From Conexibacter woesei DSM 14684 (GTDB taxonomy: Bacteria; Actinomycetota; Thermoleophilia; Solirubrobacterales; Solirubrobacteraceae), in contig NC_013739.1 in the NCBI RefSeq assembly GCF_000025265.1, positions 2,232,001 through 2,296,000 on the forward strand: a stretch of DNA of 64,000 bases, read 5' to 3'. Positions 8,606 to 17,360 of the stretch are shown here, piece by piece. The stretch's first letter is position 1; the number at the start of each line of letters is the position of its first letter. Below the pieces are notes generated by a model, which was given only the letters and a program-made list of their open reading frames with translations, was not told the origin of the DNA and did not search any database. The translations under genes were made by a program, and so were the position numbers.

Positions 8606-9796
8606 ATGTCCACCATCGAATCCGTCCCGTTGAGCTCCGAGGAGCTCGTGCGCCGCGCGGTCGAGCTGCAGCCGCTGCTCGCACGCAACGCCGGCCAGGC
8701 CGAGGCCGACCGGCGGCTCAGCGAGGAGAACGTGCAGGCGATCAAGGAAGCCGGCCTGCTGTCGCTGGGCGTGCCCCGTCGCTTCGGGGGCCAGGAGACG
8801 ACGATCCGGACCCAGCTGGAGGTCTCCTCGACGCTTGCCGAGGCATGCGGCTCCACTGGCTGGGTGGTCCAGAACATCAACGGCGCGTGCGTGATGGGCG
8901 GCCTGTACGCCGACCGCGCGCAGCGCGAGGTCTGGGAGTCCGATCCGGGCGCGCTGCTGTGCGGCACGATGGCGCCGGTCAGAGACGTCGTGCGGGTCGA
9001 CGGCGGCTGGCGGATCAGCGGCAGATGGGGCTACGTCTCCGGCATCTACCACGCGCAGTGGGCCTACGTCGGCTTCCCGCTCGTGGACGAGCAGGGCGTG
9101 CAGGTCGACCTCGGCGTCGGGCTCGTGCCGATCTCCGACGGCGTGGTCGAGGACACCTGGTTCGTCGCCGGCATGCGCGGGACGGGCTCCAACACGCTCG
9201 TGCTCGACGACGTCTTCGTCCCGGAGCACCGCGTGCTGCGGACGATGCCGGCGATCGAGGGCGAGGTCCCGACCGAGCACACCGACGAGGCGCTCTACCG
9301 GACGTCGCAGGGCGCGGTGCAGTTCCTCGTGCTCGTCGGCGCGCAGCTCGGGCTCGGCCGCGGCGCGCTGAAGCTGGTCCGCGAGGCGGCGCCGCGGCGC
9401 CCCGTCAGCTACACGAGCCGCAAGCAGGCCGAGTCGACGGGCTTCCAGATCCAGCTCGCCGACGCGGCGCTGCGGATCGACGCCGCGCATCTGCACGCCT
9501 ATCGCGCGGCCGACGAGATCGACGCCGCGGCGGCGAACGGCGAGCATCTGCCGTACGAGCGGCGCGCGCACATCCGCGCCGAGTGCGGATGGATCTGCGA
9601 CCTGCTCCGCGGCGCGGTCGACACGCTGGTGAACGCCCATGGCGCGGGCAGCTTCGCGGAGCCGAATCCGCTGCAGCGGATCTGGCGGGACCTTGGCGTC
9701 GGCTCGCGCCACGCGGGCATGACGTCGCAGCTCGGGTACGAGATCCACGGCAAGGCGCTGCTCGGTCGCGACGAGCGCCCGATGTTGGTGCTGTAG
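8606..9796 (+). CDS. Flavin-dependent monooxygenase, acyl-CoA dehydrogenase fold
   Basis: A 396-residue protein of the acyl-CoA dehydrogenase-like (group D) flavin monooxygenases, the family of HsaA, DszC and IacA. Typical blocks are the N-terminal LSEENVQAIKEAGLLSLGVP, GSTGWVVQNINGAC, GRWGYVSGI, and a C-terminal AHGAGSFAEPNPLQRIWRDL with ASR/GSRHAGMTSQLGYE. There is no CoA-dehydrogenase catalytic Glu motif (YEGT). Such enzymes use reduced flavin from a separate reductase to hydroxylate an aromatic or heterocyclic ring. The only stand-alone flavin reductase in the window is at 22293-22781, under the same type of promoter. RBS ACGAGGTG precedes the ATG. The substrate is unknown; an N-heterocycle opened by HyuAB would fit. 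Confidence 0.85.
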   Translation: MSTIESVPLSSEELVRRAVELQPLLARNAGQAEADRRLSEENVQAIKEAGLLSLGVPRRFGGQETTIRTQLEVSSTLAEACGSTGWVVQNINGACVMGGLYADRAQREVWESDPGALLCGTMAPVRDVVRVDGGWRISGRWGYVSGIYHAQWAYVGFPLVDEQGVQVDLGVGLVPISDGVVEDTWFVAGMRGTGSNTLVLDDVFVPEHRVLRTMPAIEGEVPTEHTDEALYRTSQGAVQFLVLVGAQLGLGRGALKLVREAAPRRPVSYTSRKQAESTGFQIQLADAALRIDAAHLHAYRAADEIDAAAANGEHLPYERRAHIRAECGWICDLLRGAVDTLVNAHGAGSFAEPNPLQRIWRDLGVGSRHAGMTSQLGYEIHGKALLGRDERPMLVL

Positions 9797-9840
9797 CGCC
9801 TGTCGAAGCTTCGCTGACGCACTCACAGCAGAGGAGAGAG

Positions 9841-11082
9841 ATGATGAAGCGCAAGGTGGCCATGTGCGCGTGGCTTGCGGTCGTCGGCGTCCTGGTGATG
9901 ACCACCGCCGGGTGCGGTTCCAGCAACGACGGCGACGGCGACGGCGGTGCTGCTGGGAAGACCGTCAACATCGGTGCGATCGGCGCGTTCTCCGGCCTTG
10001 CCGGCGCGGCGGAGGGGACCCCGCACGTCCTGGAGGCATGGGCCGAGACCGTCAACGCCGCGGGCGGGCTTGACGGACACGACGTTCGCGTGATCGTCGA
10101 GGACATCGGCGCCACGACCGGCGCCGGCCGCGCCGCGGTGCAGAAGCTGATCGAGGAGGACGACGTCGTCGCGGTCTTCTCGCAGGACTTCAACGACGCC
10201 ACGTGGGTGAAGTACGCCGAGAGCAGATCGGTGCCGGTCATCTCGGGCATCGCCGGGGTGACGACGCTCACGTCCTCGGACGTGTTCCCGATCACGCTGT
10301 CCCCGATCACGCTGGGCTACGGACTCGACGCCGAGCTGAAGAAGGTCGGCGACACGGGTGCGGTCGGATACCAGTCGGGGATCGCGCTGAACGAGCAGAT
10401 CGTCGCGCTGATGCGGAGCTTCTCCGAGCCGGTCGGGCTGTCGTTGCCGGTGGTGACGAAGATGTCGCCGTCGCTGCCGGACTACACGGCCTTCTGCCAG
10501 CAGGTCAAGGACTCCGGCGCGGCGTCCTACTTCGTCTCGTTCGGCGCCTCCGTGGCGACGAAGATCACGGAGCAGTGCGTGCAGCAGGGCGTGCGGATCC
10601 CGCAGCTGCTGGTGGGCCTCTTCGCCGACAAGGCGTGGAAGACGAACAGCGCGTATGACGGTGCCGTCGTCCTCGACGGGGCCGCCCCGTTCTTCGACAC
10701 GTCGGTGCCCGGCGTCAAGGAGTACCGCGACGCGCTGGGGAAGTACGCGCCGGACTTCTCCGGGTCCTCGCAGGACAGCTCCTACGGGCTGTTCGCGTGG
10801 GCGGGCATGCAGATGATCGCCACCGCCGCGGCGAAGGCGAGAGGCCCGATCACCAACTCGTCGCTGCAGGCCGCGCTCTACACGATCAAGGACGAGACGC
10901 TCGGTGGGATCGTCCCTCCGCTGACGTACACCAAGGGCAAGGCCAATCCGATCCACTGCTGGTTCACGTGGACGATCGCGAACGGTGAATTCGTCGCGAC
11001 CAACGACGCCAAGCCGACCTGCGCACCCGACGCCGTGGTGGCGCCCGCCGAGGCGGCGCTGGCGAAGTCGCTGGCGGGATAG
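9841..11082 (+). CDS. LIV-type ABC transporter substrate-binding lipoprotein
   Basis: A 413-residue extracellular binding protein of the branched-chain amino acid (LivK/Peripla_BP_6) family. A signal sequence ends in the lipobox TTAGC (Cys25), followed by an Asp/Gly-rich linker and the mature start VNIGAIGAFSGLAGAA. It would present the substrate to the permease-ATPase encoded two genes downstream. Family members bind amino acids, amides, urea or aromatic acids, so the ligand may be the heterocycle degraded by the operon. Two adjacent ATGs (9841, 9844) follow GAGGAGAGAG; the second has the better spacing. Confidence 0.92.
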   Translation: MMKRKVAMCAWLAVVGVLVMTTAGCGSSNDGDGDGGAAGKTVNIGAIGAFSGLAGAAEGTPHVLEAWAETVNAAGGLDGHDVRVIVEDIGATTGAGRAAVQKLIEEDDVVAVFSQDFNDATWVKYAESRSVPVISGIAGVTTLTSSDVFPITLSPITLGYGLDAELKKVGDTGAVGYQSGIALNEQIVALMRSFSEPVGLSLPVVTKMSPSLPDYTAFCQQVKDSGAASYFVSFGASVATKITEQCVQQGVRIPQLLVGLFADKAWKTNSAYDGAVVLDGAAPFFDTSVPGVKEYRDALGKYAPDFSGSSQDSSYGLFAWAGMQMIATAAAKARGPITNSSLQAALYTIKDETLGGIVPPLTYTKGKANPIHCWFTWTIANGEFVATNDAKPTCAPDAVVAPAEAALAKSLAG

Positions 11083-11101
11083 CGCGCTCGGAAGGAGAGT
11101 C

Positions 11102-11752
11102 ATGATCCCGAGCAACTGCCCAAACTGCAGTGCGCGGCTCGAACTGAACGACGACGGCACGTGCGACCACTGCGGCGTCGACGTCACGGTGATGGCGAAC
11201 GAGCCGCTCGCCGGTGGCAGCACCGACGCGGCGGTCGTCTCGCCGCTCGCGCCGGATGAGGGCATCGCCCTCATCCGGCGGGCCGACCCCGCGTTCGACC
11301 CGGCCGGCTTCGAGCGCCGCGCCGAGCAGGCGTTCCTCGCGCTGGGGCAGGCGTGGCAGGACCGCGACCGGGAGGCGGCGCGGCCGTTGATGAGCCCCGG
11401 CCTGCACAAGAGCTGGAGCGCCAACGTGCAGATGTTCGTCGACGAGCACAAGCGCAACGTCCTCGAGGGCATGCGCGTCGACTCGCTCGCGCCGGTCAAG
11501 GTCGTTCACGGCAACGCGTTCGACGCCCTGACCGTGCGCTTCACCGCGACGTGGATCAGCTACGAGGTGGACGAGCGCACCGACCGCGTCATCGCCGGCG
11601 ACCGGACGCCGCAGTCGTTCACGGAGTTCTTCACGTTCCAGCGCTCCGTGGACGCGCGGACCACGGACGGGCGGTTCGACTGGGTGCTGTCCCGCCTCCA
11701 GCGCGAGGCGGACTACGCCGCCTCGGCTGACCGCTCGATGCGGAGAGGGTGA
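11102..11752 (+). CDS. Zinc-ribbon plus Tim44-like domain protein
   Basis: A 216-residue protein with an N-terminal zinc ribbon (Cys6, Cys9, Cys21, Cys24) and, after a linker, a Tim44-like/NTF2-type fold: an amphipathic helix with FERRAEQAFLALGQAW, then MSPGLHKSW and beta strands with VKVVHGNAFDALTVRFTATW. There is no signal peptide or membrane segment. In mitochondria and bacteria such folds act as adaptors at membranes; this zinc-ribbon version is found in bacteria without a proven role. It sits between the binding protein and the permease of one ABC transporter with a good ribosome site (GGAAGGAGAG), an unusual place that suggests an accessory role in uptake. Function not established. Confidence 0.75.
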   Translation: MIPSNCPNCSARLELNDDGTCDHCGVDVTVMANEPLAGGSTDAAVVSPLAPDEGIALIRRADPAFDPAGFERRAEQAFLALGQAWQDRDREAARPLMSPGLHKSWSANVQMFVDEHKRNVLEGMRVDSLAPVKVVHGNAFDALTVRFTATWISYEVDERTDRVIAGDRTPQSFTEFFTFQRSVDARTTDGRFDWVLSRLQREADYAASADRSMRRG

Positions 11753-11759
11753 GACTCGC

Positions 11760-14486
11760 GTGTTGCCCTTCATCGTCGCCGGGTTGACGATCGGCTCGGT
11801 CTTCGCGCTTGCCGCGGTCGGCTTGGTGTTGACGTACAAGACGTCGGGGATCTTCAACTTCGCGCACGGGGCGCTGGCGAGCGCGGCGGCGTTCGGGTTC
11901 TACTGGCTGCGTGATCTGCACGGCGTGTCGTGGCCGCTGGCGGCGGCGCTCGTGGTACTGGTCGGGGCGCCGCTGGTGGGACTCCTGCTGGCGCGGATCG
12001 CGGACCTGCTGGCCGGCGCGAGCCTGGCGATGAAGGTCGTCGCGATGGTCGGCGTGCTGCTTGCCGTCCAGGGCGGCCTGCAGCTGCTGTTCCCGCCGGG
12101 GGAGTCGCGCCAGGTCGCGTCGTTCCTGCCGAGCGACTCGTTCGAGCTGTTCGGGACGCCGGTGACCGTCGCGCAGCTGATCACGTTCGCGGTCGGCGTG
12201 CTGGCGACCGCCGGGTTGACGGTGTTCCTGCGGCGTTCGCGGACCGGGCTGGCGATGCGGGCGGTGGTCGACGACACCGAGCTGCTCGACTCGATGGGGG
12301 TTGCGCCGCAGCGGGTGCGTCGCACGGCGTGGATCATCGGCTCGATGATGGCCGGCGCGTCCGGCGTGCTGCTCGCGCCGCTCCTGCCGTTGGACGCGAC
12401 GTCGATCACCTTCCTCGTCGTCACCGCGTTCGGCGCCGCCGCGATCGGCGGGTTCTCCAGCTTGCCGCTGACGTACGCCGGCGGGTTGGCGATCGGCGTC
12501 GGGCAGTCGCTGCTGCAGAAGTACTTCGTCGACGCGACCGGGATCGCGGGCGGCTTGGCGAGCAGCCTGCCGTTCCTCGTGCTGTTCGGACTGCTCGTCT
12601 TCGCGCCGCGGGTGCGCCGCCCTTCGGCGGCCGAGTTCCTGCGCCGCGCGACGCGGCCGGCGTGGACGGCGCCGTCGTCGGTGCGCCTGGCGGGCGCGCT
12701 GGTGCTGCTGGGCGTGCTGGTCGCGGTGCCGAGCTTCGGCGCGGACCAGATGCTGGCCTGGACGCGGTTCCTCGCGTACGTTGTGCTGTTCCTGGCGCTC
12801 GGCCTGCTGGTGCGGACCTCCGGCCAGGTGTCGTTGGCGCATGTGAGCTTCATGGCGATCGGCGTCGCGGCGTTCTCGCACCTCGCGGTCGACCAAGGCT
12901 GGTCGTGGCCGGCGGCGCTGCTGGCGGCGGCGGCGATCGCGGCGCCGATCGGCGCGCTGCTGGCGGTGCCGGCGATCCGCTTCCCGGGGTTGTACCTGGC
13001 GTTGGCGACGCTGGGCTTCGGGATCGCGTTGCAGCAGATGTTCTACGCGCAGGACTTCATGTTCGGGGCGGGCGCGGGTCTCACGGTTCCGCGCCCCGAG
13101 CTGGCCGGCGTGTCGTTCGAGGGCGACACCGGCTTCTACTACTTCACGCTGGCAGTCACGGCGATCGTGGCGCTGCTGGTCGTCGGGATCACCCGCAGCC
13201 GGCTGGGACGGCTGCTGCGGGCGATGTCCGACAGCCCGACGGGCCTTGCGGCCTCGGGCGCGTCGGTCAACGTCAGCCGCGTGCTGGTGTTCTGCCTCTC
13301 GGCGTCGATCGGCGCGGTCGCCGGCGTGCTGGACGGCGCCGCGCAGACCCTGGTCGGCGGCGACCAGTACCAGCCGATCCTCTCGCTGCAGCTGTTCGCC
13401 GTGCTGATGATCGCGGTCGGAGGGGTGCCGTGGTACGCGGTGATGGCGGCGTTCGGGATGGTGGTGGCGCCGGCGTACATCTCCACCGACCCCAGCGTCA
13501 CCTACGCGTTCATGCTGCTGTTCGGCTGCAGCGCGATCGCGTTCGCGGTGATGCCGCCCGATGCCGGCACCGCCCCGATGTGGCTGCGCCCCCTCGTCGA
13601 TCGGCTCGCCGTCAGGTGGCCGAGCCGACGCCGCCCGCCGGCGATCCCCACGGCCGCACCCGCTCCGCTGCCCGCCGCCGCAGCGGCCGGTGGGACGGGC
13701 TTGCGAGTCGAGGACCTGACCGTGCGCTTCGGCGGTCTGGTCGCGGTCGACGGGGTCACGTTGGACGCCCGCCCGGGCACGATCACCGGACTCATCGGGC
13801 CCAACGGGGCCGGCAAGTCGACGGTGTTCGGCGCGTGCAGCGGGCTGGTCAACCGGTCCGGCGGGCAGGTGCTGCTCGACGACCGGCTGCTGTCGCGCTT
13901 CGGGCCGGCGGTCCGTGCGCGGCGCGGCTTGGGCCGCACGTTCCAGCAGATGGAGCTGTTCGACTCCGGGACGGTGCGCGACAACGTCGCGCTCGGTTGC
14001 GAAGCCGGGTTCGCCGGCTTCAACCCGCTTGCGCATCTGATCGCATCGCGGCGTCAGCGCAGGCTGGTCCGGCAGCGGACCGACGAGGCGCTCGCGATGT
14101 GCGGGCTGGGGGAGCTTGCAGACCGGCAGGTCGCGTCGCTGGCGACCGGGCAGCGGCGGATGGTCGAGCTTGCGCGGTGCGCGGCGGGCCGCTACGAGAT
14201 CCTGCTGCTCGACGAGCCCTCCTCGGGGCTGGACAAGGTCGAGACCGAGCGCTTCGGCCGGATCCTGACCGAGATCGTCGAGCAGCGCGGGGTCGGGATC
14301 CTGCTGGTCGAGCACGACATGTCCCTGATCACGAGCATCTGCGACGAGGTCCACGTCCTGGACTTCGGCACGAAGATCGCCGCAGGCAGCGTGGGCGAGG
14401 TGGTGGCCTCCGCGGCAGTGCAGGCCGCCTACCTCGGCCACAGCTCCGACGCCTTCGGCCCCCAGCCGGAGGGCACTCGCTCATGA
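11760..14486 (+). CDS. LivH-LivM-LivG fusion: two permeases and ATPase in one chain
   Basis: A 908-residue protein joining three LIV-transporter subunits. Residues 1-290 are a LivH-type permease (AAVGLVLTYKTSGIFNFAHG near the start). About 305-615 is a LivM-type permease (ALGLLVRTSGQVSLAHVSFM, then LYLALATLGFGIALQQM). A Pro/Ala linker at about 620-645 leads to a LivG-type ATPase with Walker A GPNGAGKS (about 680), a variant signature LATGQRR (about 793) and Walker B LLLDEPSSGLD. Usually these are three genes. The GTG at 11760 lies 8 bp after the Tim44-like gene. The transporter is completed by the binding protein upstream and LivF downstream. Confidence 0.92.
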   Translation: MLPFIVAGLTIGSVFALAAVGLVLTYKTSGIFNFAHGALASAAAFGFYWLRDLHGVSWPLAAALVVLVGAPLVGLLLARIADLLAGASLAMKVVAMVGVLLAVQGGLQLLFPPGESRQVASFLPSDSFELFGTPVTVAQLITFAVGVLATAGLTVFLRRSRTGLAMRAVVDDTELLDSMGVAPQRVRRTAWIIGSMMAGASGVLLAPLLPLDATSITFLVVTAFGAAAIGGFSSLPLTYAGGLAIGVGQSLLQKYFVDATGIAGGLASSLPFLVLFGLLVFAPRVRRPSAAEFLRRATRPAWTAPSSVRLAGALVLLGVLVAVPSFGADQMLAWTRFLAYVVLFLALGLLVRTSGQVSLAHVSFMAIGVAAFSHLAVDQGWSWPAALLAAAAIAAPIGALLAVPAIRFPGLYLALATLGFGIALQQMFYAQDFMFGAGAGLTVPRPELAGVSFEGDTGFYYFTLAVTAIVALLVVGITRSRLGRLLRAMSDSPTGLAASGASVNVSRVLVFCLSASIGAVAGVLDGAAQTLVGGDQYQPILSLQLFAVLMIAVGGVPWYAVMAAFGMVVAPAYISTDPSVTYAFMLLFGCSAIAFAVMPPDAGTAPMWLRPLVDRLAVRWPSRRRPPAIPTAAPAPLPAAAAAGGTGLRVEDLTVRFGGLVAVDGVTLDARPGTITGLIGPNGAGKSTVFGACSGLVNRSGGQVLLDDRLLSRFGPAVRARRGLGRTFQQMELFDSGTVRDNVALGCEAGFAGFNPLAHLIASRRQRRLVRQRTDEALAMCGLGELADRQVASLATGQRRMVELARCAAGRYEILLLDEPSSGLDKVETERFGRILTEIVEQRGVGILLVEHDMSLITSICDEVHVLDFGTKIAAGSVGEVVASAAVQAAYLGHSSDAFGPQPEGTRS

Positions 14487-15238
14487 ACCCGCACGCATCA
14501 CCGGCCGCGATCGCGGCATGCGCCCTCGAGCTCGACCGCGTCGACGCCGGCTACGGCACGACGACGGTGCTGCGCGACCTCTCGCTCCGGGTTCGACCGG
14601 GTCAGGTCGTCGCGCTGCTGGGTCCCAACGGCGCCGGCAAGACGACCACGCTGCGTGCCGCCGCCGGCACCGTCCGGCCCGCCGGCGGGCAGGTCCGCCT
14701 GTTCGGGCAGGACGTCACGCCGCTGGCGCCGCATCGGCGCGCGCGGGCAGGCCTGTGCCTGATCCCCGAAGGCCGCGGCATCTTCCGCAGCCTCACGGTG
14801 CGCGAGAACCTGCGCCTGCACGACGTCGCGATCGGCGGCGACGGCCGGGGCGAGGCGCTCGAGCGCGCGCTCGACGCCTTTCCGGACCTCGAGAGCCGGC
14901 TCGACCACCACGCCGGCCATCTGTCCGGCGGGCAGCAGCAGATGCTCGCGCTCGCGCGCGCCTACGTCGCACGACCCAGGGTGATCCTGCTCGACGAGGT
15001 CTCGATGGGCCTCGCGCCGCTGATCGTCGAGCAGATCTTCACCGCGCTGCGCGACCTGGCCGCGACCGGGGTGGCGATGCTGATCGTCGAGCAGTACGTC
15101 GCGCAGGCGCTCGACCTCGCCGACCACGTCGTCCTGCTCAACAAGGGCGCCGTCACCTACGACGGCTCCCCGTCCGGCCTCGATCAGGACGCCCTCCTGG
15201 CCGGCTATCTCGGCGTCGACTTCGGACAGGCACCATGA
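14483..15238 (+). CDS. livF: LIV-type ABC transporter ATP-binding protein LivF
   Basis: A 251-residue ATPase, the second nucleotide-binding subunit of the LIV-type importer. It has Walker A LLGPNGAGKTTTL, the LivF block LIPEGRGIFRSLTVRENL, the intact signature LSGGQQQMLALARA and Walker B VILLDEVSMGLAP. Because the other ATPase is fused to the permeases and carries a variant signature, this subunit may provide the canonical catalytic site. Start and stop overlap its neighbours by 4 bp on both sides, so it is coupled within the operon. Confidence 0.95.
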   Translation: MNPHASPAAIAACALELDRVDAGYGTTTVLRDLSLRVRPGQVVALLGPNGAGKTTTLRAAAGTVRPAGGQVRLFGQDVTPLAPHRRARAGLCLIPEGRGIFRSLTVRENLRLHDVAIGGDGRGEALERALDAFPDLESRLDHHAGHLSGGQQQMLALARAYVARPRVILLDEVSMGLAPLIVEQIFTALRDLAATGVAMLIVEQYVAQALDLADHVVLLNKGAVTYDGSPSGLDQDALLAGYLGVDFGQAP

Positions 15239-16644
15239 CCACGAACAGCATCGAACAACGTGCCTCCGCGGACCTGCTGGTGTGCGCGGGCGCCGTCGCG
15301 ACGATGAACCCGGCCCGCGAGATCCTGCGCGACGGCGCCGTCGCCGTGTCGGGCGGCCGGATCGTCGCGGTCGGCAAGGCGGGCCAGCTCGAGCGGGCGT
15401 TCGACGCCGCCCGCGTGATCGACGTCCCGACCGGCCTGCTGACCCCGGGGCTGATCGACGGCCACTGCCACGCGCAGTACTACATCGCCCGCGGGATGGT
15501 CGACGACGTCGGCGACGTGATGACCCGCGTCGGCAGGTACGCGGTCCCGTTCGAGTACGGCATCACGCATGACGAGGCCTACGTCTCGGCACGCGCGAAC
15601 TTTGCCGAGATGCTCCGCAACGGCACGACCTGCTTCCTGGACGGCGGCGGACGCCAGCCGCACGCGATCGCGCAGGCGGCGATCGACACGGGCATCCGCG
15701 GCGTCGTCGCGCGCCTGACCAGCGACGTCTCCGGGCCGTTCAGACTCCCGATCGCCGAGGACGTCGACACCCTCGTCGGGCTCGCGACGGAGGCCGTCGA
15801 GCGGTGGAACGGAGCGGCGGCCGGGCGCATCCGCGCGCGCTTCAGCGTCGATCTCCCGCTCAGCGTCAGCGACGAGCTGTGCGCCGCCGTCGTCGCGCAG
15901 GCCTCCGCGCTCGACGTCGGCATCCTGGGCCACTTCCACGGCCACACGCCCGACGACCATGGCGGCGGGCGCAACCCGCACGTGGAGCGCTACGCGTCGC
16001 TCGGCGTGCTGTCCGGCCCGACGGTGCTCGCGCACATCGGCTGGCTGCACGAGGACGACATCGCCGCCTTCGTGCGGCACGGCGTCGGGGCGGTCCACTG
16101 CCCGTCGCAGAGCATGTTCGGGGGGTTCGGGATGATCGGCCACGGCTCCATTCCCGAGCTCGTCGAGGCTGGCGTCCCGGTCGGGTTGGGAGCCGACGCG
16201 GCGTGCGTCAGCCGCTTCCTCGACCTGGTGCGCGTGATGTACCTGGCAGCGTGCGCGCATCGGGACGCCCGCACCGATCCGCTGGCGATCGGGGCGCACA
16301 AGGCGTTCGAGATGGCCACGATCGACGGGGCGCGCGCATTGCGCTGGGACGACGAGATCGGCTCGCTGGAGGTCGGCAAGCGGGCCGACATGGTCGTCTT
16401 CGACACGACGGGCCCGGAGTGGCAGCCGCGCGCGCTGGCCAACCCGATCGCCGACCTCGTCTACACCGCGACGGGGCACTCGACCCACACCGTCGTCGTC
16501 GACGGCGACGTCGTCGTCGACGCGGGCGAGCTGACGACGATCGACGCCGAGGCGATCGTCAGAGAGACCGACGCGGTCACCACCAGCGTCTTCGACCGCC
16601 TCGGCTTCGACCACGTGCGGCCGCAGTGGCCGGTGCGCGCATGA
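15235..16644 (+). CDS. Amidohydrolase (Atz/Trz deaminase-chlorohydrolase family)
   Basis: A 469-residue metal-dependent hydrolase. The metal site is complete for this subtype: H77 and H79 in IDGHCHAQYY, H233/H235 in LGHFHGH, H267 in LAHIGWLHEDD and D321 in VGLGADAACV. Composite beta-sandwich ends flank the barrel (LLVCAGAVATMNP at the N-terminus, IGSLEVGKRADMVVFD at the C-terminus). Family members deaminate or hydrolyse ring amino or amide groups of purines, pyrimidines and triazines, or open cyclic amides. In this operon it would act before or after the HyuAB ring opening. The specific substrate cannot be named. Confidence 0.88.
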   Translation: MTTNSIEQRASADLLVCAGAVATMNPAREILRDGAVAVSGGRIVAVGKAGQLERAFDAARVIDVPTGLLTPGLIDGHCHAQYYIARGMVDDVGDVMTRVGRYAVPFEYGITHDEAYVSARANFAEMLRNGTTCFLDGGGRQPHAIAQAAIDTGIRGVVARLTSDVSGPFRLPIAEDVDTLVGLATEAVERWNGAAAGRIRARFSVDLPLSVSDELCAAVVAQASALDVGILGHFHGHTPDDHGGGRNPHVERYASLGVLSGPTVLAHIGWLHEDDIAAFVRHGVGAVHCPSQSMFGGFGMIGHGSIPELVEAGVPVGLGADAACVSRFLDLVRVMYLAACAHRDARTDPLAIGAHKAFEMATIDGARALRWDDEIGSLEVGKRADMVVFDTTGPEWQPRALANPIADLVYTATGHSTHTVVVDGDVVVDAGELTTIDAEAIVRETDAVTTSVFDRLGFDHVRPQWPVRA

Positions 16645-17360
16645 CCCAAGGAGACACCATCCGCATCCAGATCCTGACCCCAGTCGTGAAGGGGGTCCTC
16701 GACGACGACGTCATCCCGCGGCTGCCGTCCTTCGTGCAGGCGGAGGCCGGCTGGCTGACGGAGGGGCCGTCGTCGATCGAGTCCCGCACCGACGAGGCCC
16801 GTGCCGTGCCGGCGATGCTCGACGCGGTCGTGGCCGCCGCCGCGGACGGCGTCGACGGCGTCGTGCTGAACTGCTTCATGGACCCCGCGGTCGGCGCCGC
16901 GCGCGAGCTGACGCATCTGCCGGTCGCGGCGCCGGGGCAGTCGGCGATGACGCTGGCGAGCACGCTGGGCGGCCGCTTCTCGGTCATCCTGCCGGCGGCC
17001 AGCGGCGCGCCGATCGTCGCCGAGCAGGCGCACGCCTACGTGGGCCGCGAGCGGCTGGCGTCGGTGCGCAGCGTCGAGATGGCGGTGGCGGAGATGCGCG
17101 ATCGCGACCGGCTGGTCACCGGCCTGGTGGAGCAGGCCGAGCGCGCGATCGGGGAGGACGGCGCGGATGTCGTGATCCTCGGCTGCACCGGGATGTGCGG
17201 GGTGACGAGCGCCTTCCGTGCGGCGCTCGCCCACCACGACGTCCCGGTGATCGATCCGACCGTGGCAGCGGTCGGCGCGGTCGTCTCGCAGCTGATGCTC
17301 GGAGTCCACCACAGCGGGTCGGCGTACGCGCTGCCCGCCTGGCGCAGGGAGGCGCGATGA
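16641..17360 (+). CDS. Hydantoin racemase-like protein (Asp/Glu racemase family)
   Basis: A 239-residue member of the aspartate/glutamate/hydantoin racemase family. The two catalytic cysteines that take and give the proton on opposite faces are C78 (VLNCFMDPAVGAAR) and C182 (ILGCTGMCGV), in the spacing and context of hydantoin racemases. In hydantoin catabolism such an enzyme lets a stereospecific ring-opening enzyme use both enantiomers, which fits the HyuA/HyuB genes here. It could instead act on a related cyclic or open-chain intermediate. The ATG overlaps the amidohydrolase stop by 4 bp. Confidence 0.85.
   Translation: MTQGDTIRIQILTPVVKGVLDDDVIPRLPSFVQAEAGWLTEGPSSIESRTDEARAVPAMLDAVVAAAADGVDGVVLNCFMDPAVGAARELTHLPVAAPGQSAMTLASTLGGRFSVILPAASGAPIVAEQAHAYVGRERLASVRSVEMAVAEMRDRDRLVTGLVEQAERAIGEDGADVVILGCTGMCGVTSAFRAALAHHDVPVIDPTVAAVGAVVSQLMLGVHHSGSAYALPAWRREAR

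Noticed and set aside
6617-9826. Very long open frame on the minus strand opposite the hyuB and monooxygenase genes
   Set aside because: Its protein is Arg/Ala/Asp-rich low-complexity sequence without any domain, while the plus strand encodes clear family proteins. High GC simply removes stop codons from the antisense frame.
11631-14441. 936-codon minus-strand frame opposite the LIV fusion gene
   Set aside because: Composition is mostly Arg, Gln, Asp and His with no motif; it is a mirror of the permease codons.
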